Source: Bathymodiolus brooksi (Eukaryota; Mollusca; Bivalvia; Mytilida; Modiolidae). From it: 64,000 bases of DNA. The DNA lies in the NCBI GenBank assembly GCA_963680875.1, contig OY804578.1, positions 96,563,689 through 96,627,688 of the forward strand. The letters run 5' to 3'. This document shows positions 49,195 through 58,879 of this stretch, piece by piece; within the stretch, counting starts at the first letter, position 1; each line of letters opens with the position of its first letter. A model generated the notes under the pieces. The model was not told the origin of the DNA and made no database searches. It saw only the letters and a program-made list of their open reading frames with translations. The translations under genes and the position numbers were made by a program.

Positions 49195-49625
49195 ATGTAA
49201 GGAGCTTTGAATAGGCTATTTCTGCTCACATAACATGAATCCATGATCTAAAACTGCTTCATATAAGGAACTTTGAATTAGGTTATTTCTGCTCACATAA
49301 TATGAATCCATGATCTAAAACTGCTCCATATAAGGAACTTTGAATTGGGCTATTTCTGCTCACATATATGAATCCATGATCTAAATCTGCTCCATATAAG
49401 GAACTTTGAAATTGGGCTATTTCTGCTCACATAATATGAATCCATGATCTAAAACTGCTCCATATAAGGAACTTTGAATTGGGCTATTTCTGCTCACATA
49501 ATATGAATCCATGATCTAAAACTGCTCCATATAAGGAACTTTGAATTGAGCTATTTCTGCTCACATAGCATGAATCCATGATCTAAAACTGTTTCATATA
49601 AGAATGTTTGATTCAGGTTATTTCT
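49195..49625 (+). repeat. 67-bp tandem repeat, about 6 copies
   Basis: The segment 'tctgctcacataatatgaat' recurs every 67 bp at 49221, 49288, 49355 and onward, with 'ccatgatctaaaactgctcc' and 'atataaggaactttgaattg'. Confidence 0.93.
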
Positions 49626-49684
49626 AGATCTGCTCACATATCATTGCGAACCATACATGCAGGGACAAGTGAGGTCAATATCCC

Positions 49685-49800
49685 ATGGTAGCTGGATTTA
49701 CATCAGCCTCTGTAATCAGTGCCTATCAATGCTAAAGTTGTGCGTTTGATTCCCACCTCTGGCAATGCATACTTGTACAACTTTATGTGATAGTTTGCCG
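49685..49800 (+). repeat. SINE (family 1), head fragment
   Basis: Head 'tagctggatttacatcagcctctgtaatcagtgcctat' and a B-box-like 'gcgtttgattccc', followed by a short duplicated body piece to about 49900. Confidence 0.65.
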
Positions 49801-50139
49801 GTGAATTGTGGCAGGAACATATCTTTTTACAACTTTATGTGATAATGTTTGTATGTGAATTGTGACAGGAACGTATAGTTTTAGGATAAAGTTTGCCAGA
49901 TAGTTTCAGCAGGAACATATACTTGATACATCATGCAATAGTTTGTCAATAAAATGTATTTGAAATGTATTTTTTAATAAAAATTAGTTCTGCAAAGTAG
50001 AAAGATGTCGGTCGAGGCTAAATTAAATTATCGTCTGGAAACCATTCACTTCGAACAGACGAACGGGCGGACAAAGTGGTAACTTTATGCACCCCACAAA
50101 ATATTTCAGGGAGCATATAAATGAGGTGTTTATAAAGGT

Positions 50140-50345
50140 TTAGGTTTAGGTTTATTGTGTTTAACGTCACTTTCAACAAAATTTCAGTTATATTGTGGCA
50201 GTCAGTTTTATTGATGGAGGACCCGAAGAAAACCACCGACCTGTCACAAGTCACTGACAAACTTTATCCCATTGTTGTATCGTGTACATCTCACCCTGAT
50301 CGAGATTCGAAGTCACAACATCAGTGGTGATAGGCACTGATTGCA
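50140..50345 (-). repeat. tRNA-derived SINE (family 1)
   Basis: Body 'ttaacgtcactttcaacaaaatttcagttata' to 'cagtggtgataggcactgattgcat'. Confidence 0.8.
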
Positions 50346-50574
50346 TACTCAATACCACTTACATTGTATTGATGAAGAACGTCAGAGACGTATCGCAAGT
50401 GGCCACTTTGGGACGTCAGCTCTTTCCGGGATACTCGAAGGTTTCAACGTTTGTTACACTGATGCCCTGTCGGTCGGACCATATTCTTACCTAATCGTGG
50501 ACGCATCTCCGCATTCAGAAGACAAATATAGACTGAGAACAAACGTGTTCCCCGGACCTGTACATTTGAGTTGA
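50346..50574 (+). pseudogene. Coding-like fragment of unknown family
   Basis: About 75 codons that look protein-like: CIDEERQRRIASGHFGTSALS, CYTDALSVGPYSYLIVDASP and KYRLRTNVFPGPVHLS, ending TGA 50572-50574. Codon composition is more GC-rich than the surroundings, and the aromatic/acidic pattern does not look random. It abuts a SINE on the left and a minisatellite on the right, and no splice site or upstream start is convincing. I do not recognise the family; a domesticated or decayed transposon piece is possible. Confidence 0.4.
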
Positions 50575-50624
50575 TGTCTCTTCAAGATGTTAATTATACA
50601 TTGCCATTTTTTTAACAGACCGCG

Positions 50625-51420
50625 TGATTATACGGTTCCATATCATAAGTTCAGGCCATATTTTAAATTATACGGTTCCGTGTCATAAATCCAGTCCGTC
50701 TTTTTGATTATACGGTTTCATGTCAGAAGTCCAGTCCGTCTTTTTGATTATACAGTTCCATGTCAGAAGTACAATCCGTCTTTTAGATTATACGGTTCCA
50801 TGTCAAAAGTCCAGTCCGTTTTTTGATTATACAGTTCCATGTCAGAAGTCCAGTCCGTCTTTTAGATTATACGTTCAATGTCAAAAGTCCAGTCCGTCTT
50901 TTAGATTATAAGGTTCCACGTCAAAAGTCCAGTCTGTCTTTTAGATTATATGGTTCCGTGTCAGTGTCAGAAGTCCAGTCCGTCTTTTAGATTATACGGT
51001 TCAATGTCAAACGTCCAGTCCGTCTTTTAGATTATATGGTTCCGTGTCAGAAGTCCAGTCCGTGTTTTAGATTATACGGTTCCGTGTCAAAAGTCCAGTC
51101 CGTCTTTTAGATTATACGGTTCCGTGTCAGAAGTCCAGTCCGTCTTTTAGATTATTCGGTTCCGTGTCAAAAGTCCAGTCCGTCTTTTAGATTATACGGT
51201 TCCGTGTCAAAAGTCCAGTCCGTCTTTTAGATTATACGGTTTCATGTCAGAAGTCCAGTTCGTCTTTTAGATTATACGGTTTCATTTCAAAAGTCAAGTC
51301 CGCCTTTTAAATTATACGGTTCCATGTCAAAAGTCCAGTCCGTCTTTTAGATTATATGGTTCCGTGTCAGAAGTCCAGTCCGTCTCTTAGATTATACGGT
51401 TCCATTTCAGAAGTCCAGTC
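50625..51420 (+). repeat. 40-bp minisatellite, about 20 copies
   Basis: The unit is GATTATACGGTTCCGTGTCA then AAAGTCCAGTCCGTCTTTTA, with G/A and T/C variants across copies. Confidence 0.94.
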
Positions 51421-51600
51421 CGACTTGAAATGACACAATATACATCCACGACTGTAGGGGCAGAAGACATTGCAAGTTATTTTATTAGTTTATTAATTAT
51501 TATTATTATTATTATTTTGTTTGTTTGTAAAGTATGAAATTGACAATTTTGATGTATATTTCAGTTAACTATCGTCTTAGTTTTTTTACTTTTATTTTAG

Positions 51601-51681
51601 GTCTTCAATCAAACAATTCGCAGACAACTGTGAACCAGAGGAACAAGGTCTTCCATCTCCACAGCAAACGGACCCACCCTG
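51601..51681 (+). CDS. Orphan phase 1-1 exon (stalk-like)
   Basis: An 81-bp segment bounded by tttttttacttttattttag| and CCTG|gtaagtatg, both excellent splice sites. In phase 1 it reads GLQSNNSQTTVNQRNKVFHL then HSKRTHPG, a Ser/Asn/Thr-rich 27-residue peptide with an NNS sequon. Size, phase and composition match the stalk exons of the Ig receptor gene, and the strand is the same. No partner exon is recognisable within several kb, except copy B further right. It may be a relic or optional stalk exon of another receptor unit. Confidence 0.45.
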
Positions 51682-51963
51682 GTAAGTATGCTATATCTAT
51701 ATTTATTTATTTATCTATTTTGTGATACACGAGCATGTTACTAGATTTTTTTTGTCTTCAAATATATATATATACAAACAGTATTTTAATAATCACCCAG
51801 TAAACATGTTACATATGTATTTGTTTATTTCCTGTATATTATTTCTGGTTTATAAACAGGGCCTTTCTCCAAAAAAAAAAATGGCATGAAAGGTAATGGA
51901 TTACATTATTTTGCGATTCCTTGACACAAGCATATAAATAATTAGTAACTCCTAACGTAAAAT

Positions 51964-51964
<1 letters not shown>

Positions 51965-52008
<44 letters not shown>
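51965..52008 (+). repeat. (AAT)n microsatellite
   Basis: About 14 trinucleotide units. A shorter ATT run lies at 51497-51517. Confidence 0.95.
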
Positions 52009-52089
52009 TGCAAGTTTTCTTTTTCTTAATAGTTAAACATATATATTCACATATATATTCATCAAGGTATGTAGAGAGTTTCTTCTTCT

Positions 52090-53085
52090 GTCGCATGAGC
52101 TCTAAGGTGCTTTCATTGATTAGAAAATCACTTACTGTGTAAGTACATGTCTATTGGTGTTTCTTTATATCTTGTTTATGTGCGTACATTTCTTTCCACA
52201 TTTCGTACAGATGAATTTCTTATCCACATGAAGAGTTTGTATGTGATCGTTCAAGTATCAAATTTTGTGTCACAAAATTAACAGTTTATGACACACTTTC
52301 GGTAATGTTCTACGTATTTATCCTTCCTATTAAATTGCTTGTCACAGTTTGTACGGGAGAATTGTTTATCATTGTTGTGGACTGTATCTTTGTGTCTCTT
52401 AAGCTCGGTATACACGATACAAGTTTTGCATCCAAGTCTCCATTCAAGAAAACTTGGATCAAGAAAACTTGAATTCAAGTTTGTGTATACACGATGCAAG
52501 AAATTTTGATGAATACACACAAGTTTTGGCGGGAGATACAACAAACAAAATGGCATTTCTGGGAGGAGAGGAGGGTGCTTCCCTTTGTATTGCATTATTA
52601 TGTACAATTGTACTGCGAAGGAGATTAAGCTCCAAAAACAGGTCAATATGGGCTCGTAAGTGACTTCGACGATGGGATGTATTTCTATGAGGTCTACTAG
52701 ATCTTCAATCATTTCATTAGTCCATGCAACTGTCTTTTTCCTGCATGTTGGACTTTCCTCTTTGCCCGGCATCTTTGCACAACACGTGTCACTGTGAGTT
52801 GTTATTTTTTACATTCACAAATTGATGCTGTCTTCTGATTGGTCAATCTCCAACCAAGTTCCATCCAAGTTGAAAAAAAATAGGATGCATTTCTATTCCA
52901 TCCAAGTCCGTTCAAGTTTTTGGATTCAAGTTTCTTGTATGGTATACACGATCAAAAAACTTGAATTCAAGAAATTTGAATGGAGACTTGGATGCAAAAC
53001 TTGCATCGTGTATACCGGGCTTTAAGATCGTGTTTCCTTGAGAAGGTCTTAAAACATACATCGCATTGGAACTTCATGGTCAGAA
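52090..53085 (-). pseudogene. C2H2 zinc-finger relic split by a Harbinger element
   Basis: Minus strand. 53085-53022 encodes MKFQCDVCFKTFSRKHDL, and after the insertion 52401 downward encodes KRHKDTVH, together a perfect C-x2-C-x12-H-x4-H finger. The next finger is SRTNCDKQFNRKDKYVEHYRKC, where Arg replaces the first Cys, then a stop at about 52278. A third degenerate finger (FICTKCGKKCTHI) lies near 52190-52225. Stops and lost Cys show it was decaying. It is either a host zinc-finger pseudogene or part of one exon of a larger locus; no start was found. Confidence 0.68.
52402..53021. mobile_element. PIF/Harbinger deletion derivative with TTA target duplication
   Basis: 620 bp with TIRs AGCTCGGTATACACGA.. 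/ ..TCGTGTATACCGGGCT (about 50 bp, roughly 90 percent) and TTA at 52399-52401 and 53022-53024. It keeps the starts of both element genes facing each other: a transposase N-terminus on the + strand (MAFLGGEEGASLCIALLCTI, 52549 on, followed by LRRRL..SIWARK) and a MADF/Myb-like protein start on the minus strand (52772 down: KKTVAWTNEMIEDLVDLIE). The bulk of both genes is deleted. Confidence 0.85.
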
Positions 53086-53910
53086 TGATTCGAAATGCTC
53101 GATGATAGGATTTTTAGAGCTCCCGTTAGATATGCATTAAAATAAAATGCTGTATAAGGACATCAGATCAGAATTCGGGGTGTAAAAACATTTTTCATTG
53201 AGAACGGGAAACGGAAGTTCCTTCTCCGTATAAGGTTTGAACGAATGACCGGGGGAGGGGGCGACAGCGTATGACTCGTGATGGGATGGATATTCATATG
53301 TTGCGCCTTTGGGTGTGGAAGGGAGGGTGAGATACTTGACTTGTGTCATAAGCATGGCAGTAGCTTGGGTTGGAATTTTACCGAGGCAGGGTGTCTTGGG
53401 GCATTCGACTATTTTTGTTGTTTTTTTCTTTTTGTTAAAATTTTGACGTTTTGATAGTAGTTATTACCATAATTTTGCAAATTAGCCACATGTAGGTTTT
53501 TTAAATTATTGACATTAGAATACTTGAAGATATGCGTTAATCGCCGTAAAATGTTCATTACGCTCTTTACACTACTACATGATATAAGAGTTGATTGACA
53601 CACCAAGGAGTCTTCAATCATATTTAGAAGATATATGGCTCAAACATAATCCTTATTCAGACAGATTGATAGTTGTTTGTAAATGTTTACCATTGTAATG
53701 ACATTCGCCGGGGAAAATAGTAGAACCATTTCTGAACCCCAAAAATAATTCCGGTTTGCATACAGTACGATACAACAGATGCTAACTTAGAACTTACAGT
53801 GTATGTTTACGATTTAGTTATATCTTAAAATGTTGTGTTTATCCATTATTATTTTTTTACCGAGGCAATTGCCGTGGTTGCCTCAATGGATGCTACGCCT
53901 TTGAATATCC
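53086..53910. other. Unassigned DNA before copy B
   Basis: No recognised gene or repeat. Confidence 0.35.
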
Positions 53911-54442
53911 AGATCATATGGCCTCAAAATGTCCCTGTAATTGGTCAAATTTCAATATTTCTTGGGGGCTTGCGGTGCCTGAATTCCCAGCTGTATGGGC
54001 CCACCATAATCTATTCATAGCCTACATTTTGGCAGTTGAACCATCGAAACGATTATTGATGCAGGGCTTACTAGTATTATAAATCATACCATAGACTAGA
54101 GTCATTAATGGGCCATAGCTCGGGTTGTGAACTGATAACTCTACAATAATCATATTCTAATGCATATTTAACAAGGATTTTGAGAAATTGATATAATCAC
54201 CGAACGAGATTCATTTTGGAGTGTTTTATAATGATTGAGGAGCCGTCCAAACCTCAGATCAAGTTCTAATAACAGATGTTTTGTACTTTTTCAAACTTTT
54301 GCATTTTGCTTTCACCAATATAAAATGATAACACAGAAGGGGAATCCCTGTCCATATTTTTAAAGAGATCCTAAAAGGGTCCAGAAAATGTTTTGAGTGT
54401 ATAAAATTATATATATTTAACAACTCCTTTCATACAGTACTT

Positions 54443-54807
54443 TTTCACTGCCTCGATGGTGCAATGGTTAGCGTGCTCGCCTCGAGTGTGGTAGATCGTG
54501 GGTTCGAGCCCCGGTCGGGTCAAACCAAAGAATGTAAAATTGGTATGTGTTGCTTCTCCGCTAAGCATGCAGCATTTAGGAGAAAGAGCAAAGACTGGTT
54601 GGCCTGGAATCGGAATAATGTGTCCAAGTGGGGCGACATGTCTATCCGCGGACTGTGAGCTAGCACTATAAAAATCCAATTAAGCGTGTTGTTCTAGTAC
54701 AAAGCGGACCTCACCATCATCTCGTTGCAAATTAACTTGTGCTCGCCATGATATAGCTGAAAAATTGCTGAGTTGGCGCTAACAACAATCACTCACTCTC
54801 ACTCACT
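54443..54807 (+). mobile_element. tRNA-derived SINE (family 2), full length
   Basis: A 12-bp target duplication CATACAGTACTT (54431-54442 and 54808-54819) flanks 365 bp. The head has an A-box-like GGTGCAATGGTTAGCGTG and a B-box GGTTCGAGCCC. The tail is a (CACT)n run. Copy A shows the empty site near 31918. A reversed tail of the same family lies at 58803-58875. Confidence 0.9.
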
Positions 54808-55488
54808 CATACAGTACTTCCTCTCCTTTCGGAGGGTAGACTCTTTTTTTTCCCTAAGTTTTAAGCGTGGGGTTTGTAAGCCCACGGCCCACTCTTTTCT
54901 GACGATTTTCTGGACCTGGGTTTCATTCTACATTGCCGTATATTGTCCGAATTTACACGTATTCATATATCATACAAAAGTAATATAGATTGTAGGCTAT
55001 ATTATGATTGAATACAAATATAAGGAAAGATCCAACATTCATGTATTTGGAAGCTGGACCCAATCCAGCAAGCACCTTGTCTATCCCTTTAGTTTTAACA
55101 AATTTAATTATTAATTCAACATAAAATTGCAACATTGAACAATGGATTTTAGATGATACAATGTAATTACATGTAAAATGATTGGGAAACAAGTTGCTTG
55201 AACTTAAATACTTGTACATTTGCATACCTTTATATATAGAGAGTGACCCCCTTTCCTGGTAACGAACTAACTCTCTTAAAATATGAAGACTGGAAGTCAT
55301 TATAAATTTCTAACTGGAATTTAAATTTTCATTTTGATAAAACACATTTTAATTCGTCCGTTTCCGTCAATTATCAATTGTTTCTTTCCTGGGTGATGAT
55401 AACAGTACCAGTTACGATGTTAGTGGAACAGGAAATAGTAAGAACATTGGGAACAATCCTGTTTTATAATGTCTGAATATATACAAGG

Positions 55489-55755
55489 TTTGTTTTGTTT
55501 TATGTTTGTTTGATGGTGTTTAACGCAACTTTCAACAATATTTCAGTTATATCGAGGCGGTCAGTTATATTGGTGGAGGAAACCGGAGGAACCGGAGAAA
55601 AGAACCGACCTGTCGCAAATCACTGACAAATTTTATCACATAATGTTGTACACCTTGCCCTGATCGAGTTTCGAACTCGCAACAGGACTGATTGTATAGG
55701 TAGTTGTAAATCCAACTACCATACAATCATGGCCACGACGGCCCCTCTAATATAT
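55489..55755 (-). mobile_element. tRNA-derived SINE (family 1) with target duplication
   Basis: Flanked by ATATATACAAGG on both sides (about 55478-55489 and 55757-55768). Nearly complete, and absent from the same site in copy A (near 32840). Confidence 0.82.
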
Positions 55756-56959
55756 ATATACAAGGAAATGTGTAAGTGAATTACATATATATACACAGTA
55801 TGTGGCCAAATGTATTGGCGCATGTATAACAAATCCCTATAAAATCAACCAAAACCATATTTTTTCAAAAAATTATTGTGAAATCATTTCTGGATAGATT
55901 TTAACAGATTTTACACCAAAACATTCAGAATTGTCTATATCTTGTTTGTTTATTTGCTCATTATGTTTATTTGAGTGGTTTTTATTTGTACATAATCTAA
56001 ACATGATTGTAAATTTTTAGGATTTAATTTTAGGAAAATCAGTCAATTTTTATTTGTTGTGTTTAAATTATGTACAGATAAAACCCACTCAGGAAATAAT
56101 AAAAAACATATGGAACAATCCTGTTTTATAATGTCTGAATATATATACAAGGAAATGAGTAAGTGTATTACATATATATTTATATATTTGTCGTATCTTT
56201 TATTTTGGTGAATATTATTTGATTATGAGCCGTTCAATTTAATAATAAACTAATGTGATAAGCTAATATTATCCAATTGTGTATTAATTTCAGCAAACTT
56301 TGAACGTGGACGGTCGTTAATTAGAAATTGTGCAATAAAAACGAAAGATGGAAACAAACGTTATCAGCGAAAAAAAAGAAAGAATTGTAAAAGTTTCGCG
56401 TTACACATGTATAATTAGCTTTTTTTTTGGTTATCTGAACTTGTTTCTGAAACCATTATTTTAGATATTATGAAATTACAGTTATTATTGTATATGTTAT
56501 GATTTGAGTTGTATGAATAGTTCCTTCCATTGTTTACTGTGTAGTGATAAAAAAAAAAACATAAATAAATATATAAATGGAATATGAGAGATAAAATATG
56601 GTTTAGTTGTGTATGTTATTATAGCGACACTTATCTGGTAGTAATGATATTCTTACTCCCAGTCCAGAGTCCTCTGCTCCCAGTCCCAAGTTATTTAATT
56701 ATTTGTTTATTGTAAATATATGTTAAAGACCTTTGAAGTTTCCTTGGCACCCAGAGGTATATTGTTCACAGGTGTAATATATATATTATGCTCTACAGCT
56801 TGCTTAAAATTTGGATACCAGAATTACTTTGGTGACGTTATGTGTGTATGTTAATATCCTAGAAAACTCCATTTCTTTAATTCGGTTAGGAATAAATATT
56901 CAAAATATTGGTTTTTATTTCCAGACCGTTAGTTTCTAATTTAATGTTCTATATTACAG

Positions 56960-57015
56960 AAAATGAATTGCAATGAAGGAGTTTCTTTTGTTGACCTCGC
57001 TGATCTTATTGCAAG
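56960..57015 (+). CDS. Ig receptor copy B, signal-peptide exon
   Basis: ATG 56973 gives MKEFLLLTSLILLQ, with phase 1 donor G|gtaaga. It differs from copy A by one residue in 14, with the same upstream acceptor-like tattacag. It splices in frame to the IgV exon at 58088, so the 5' half of this copy is coding-competent. Confidence 0.72.
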
Positions 57016-57384
57016 GTAAGATACATTGTCGGCAACCCATGGCTGATCACACTCCTATACAGAAGGATGGGGAGTAATCGGAACGTGATCAGTCGTGCGT
57101 TACCGACGATTGATAAGTTACAGAAAGTTGAATCATTATAGCAGTAAGCTTAGTTATAAAATGTAATCATTTCAGGACCAGAAACGACACACAAACTGTT
57201 ATTTTATAAATGAAATAGTTAATACACCAGACCTTTAAATAATTTTGCCAATTTTGAATATTTAAAATATGGAAATTCTGACAACATATTTTTTAATTGA
57301 TTTATTCTTATGAAATAATTTCAATGAATATAAGAATACCAGATCGAAGAAACAACCATGATATAATTTTTTAGGATTAGGGGT

Positions 57385-57890
57385 TATGGTGTCCAACGCG
57401 ACTTTCAACAATATTTATATAATAATGTGGTCTTGTCCAGGTAATATGCCAAAATATTACCCAGGTCTGAGAGACATTACCCCCCCCGAATATGCCAAAA
57501 TATTACCCAGGTCTGAGACATATTACCCGACCCGAAGGGCATATTACCTGGACCAGACCACATTAATATCATTATTATACTGAGTGTCTAATTGTCCAGG
57601 TAATATGCCAAAATATTACAGTACCAAATATCACTACAGAAACTTACGCGAAGTATAATAATTCAGTATAATCGTCGCGGTCAGTTTTATTGGCGGAGGA
57701 AACCGAAGTACCCGGAGAAAACCACTGACCTGTTACAAGTCAATGACAAACTTTATCACCTAATGTTATATCGAGTACACCTCGCCATGAGCGTGATTCG
57801 AACTCACAACGTTAGTGGTGATAGGCATTGATTGAATAGGTAGTTGTAAATCTAACAACCATACAAGCAGGACCATGACGGCCCCTATAT
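57385..57890 (-). repeat. SINE (family 1) orthologous to 35550, split by a foldback insert
   Basis: The SINE runs from 57385, breaks at 57411 and resumes near 57666. The insert has 'tgtggtcttgtccaggtaat' at 57426 and its near reverse complement ending about 57563, with direct repeats of 'aatatgccaaaatattaccc'. Confidence 0.78.
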
Positions 57891-58087
57891 ATTTATATGT
57901 TATATCAATTTCTATTTTGTTTGAGTAATAAGTACATGTACATAGATTTGCGATTTGAAATATAAAAATAAAAAATAAAAAGTTAAAATTATACACGTAC
58001 ACAATTGTGAGTGAGTATATAGTTATATGTTGTCATTTGTAGTCTAGTAAATACATTTTATTTTGTATTTTTTACGAACGATTCAAG

Positions 58088-58402
58088 ACGGTCTTCATGG
58101 TACCATCAGTGAAATAAAAATGCAGTGTATTACTATACCGGGGACAGCTGTACTATCATGTCAATACAACAAAAAAACAACTTTGCTAAGATGGCAGCGA
58201 AAAGATTCCATCATATCCCAGGGTTCAAAAATTAATCCGAATTTTAATGGAAGTGAAAGGTTTAGAGTCACCAATAAACTACAAGAAAAACAATATGTGT
58301 TACAGATATTAAAAACGACAGAAGAAGACCTTGGTTTATATGTATGTGTGGCACAGCTCAACTCAAATATTACTAAAACTAAAGTTATATTGAGACTGGC
58401 AG
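58088..58402 (+). CDS. Ig receptor copy B, IgV-domain exon
   Basis: 105 codons, phase 1-1, with all V-domain landmarks kept: LSCQY, LLRWQRK, the EDLGLYVC motif and TKVILRLAG. Sequons are NGS (FNGSERF) and NIT. Against copy A about 26 codons change the residue, one codon is inserted, and only about five are silent. Changes cluster at the positions of CDR1 (NKKTTLL), CDR2 (KINPN) and CDR3 (VAQLNSNITK). A new Cys (MQCITI) replaces Tyr. No stalk, membrane or tail exon follows within 5 kb; the next phase-compatible exon I can see is the EGF exon at 63862. Confidence 0.82.
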
Positions 58403-58802
58403 GTAAAATCATATAATTTCAGTTAGGTGAATTATAACAAAAGTTTTACGTCTCATCGCCGCTCAAAATGAAAAAAAAACACCATGATACATTAACATTC
58501 GTAAATAGTACATAAAAAATGAATTAATAAGATCAAACACAAATGCATGAAATTAAGTAAGAGGATGAGCACATCTTGTACACTAGGAATCTAGGACAGT
58601 CCCCTATTTAAAGCTAGAGGGGTGCGCACGACACTTGAAGGCAATAATTTATATATATATATAACTGGAAAGGTAATATGTGTGACATGTCCTTGTAGAG
58701 GTTTTTACTTATTTGATAGTGATGTTTTTAAATACAGATAATAGAGAAATGTGCATTTTTCTTTTTTCTAAATAAAGGTATCTTTGTTTAATTAATATGT
58801 AG

Positions 58803-58875
58803 CGAGTGAGTCTGTGAATGATTGTTGTTTAACACCAAAAGTGAATTTCAGCAATATCTTGGCGAGAAAATGTAA
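58803..58875 (-). repeat. SINE (family 2), tail fragment
   Basis: Reverse of the 3' part of the SINE at 54443 ('gagtga.t.tgtgaatgattgttgttta', 'tttcagcaatatcttggcgag'). Confidence 0.6.
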
Positions 58876-58879
58876 CTTT

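Larger units (their letters stand above)
53911..58798 (+). repeat. Segmental duplication, copy B
   Basis: Co-linear with 31103-37030 but about 1 kb shorter. Private insertions: a SINE with target duplication (54443-54807), another SINE (55489-55755), a 0.3-kb mariner-like end with a local duplication of its flank (55790-56100), and a foldback piece (57412-57665). It carries signal-peptide and IgV exons with intact frames and splice sites. It ends before the region corresponding to the stalk exons. Confidence 0.85.

Noticed and set aside
47676..51420. CRISPR-like arrays
   Set aside because: Units are directly tandem without unique spacers, and the host is an animal; these are minisatellites.
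52278..52772. A single 164-residue minus-strand protein
   Set aside because: It is an accidental fusion of a Harbinger MADF start with the downstream zinc-finger relic across the element end.
54443..54520. tRNA gene
   Set aside because: The tRNA-like head belongs to a 365-bp unit with a 12-bp target duplication, so it is a SINE.
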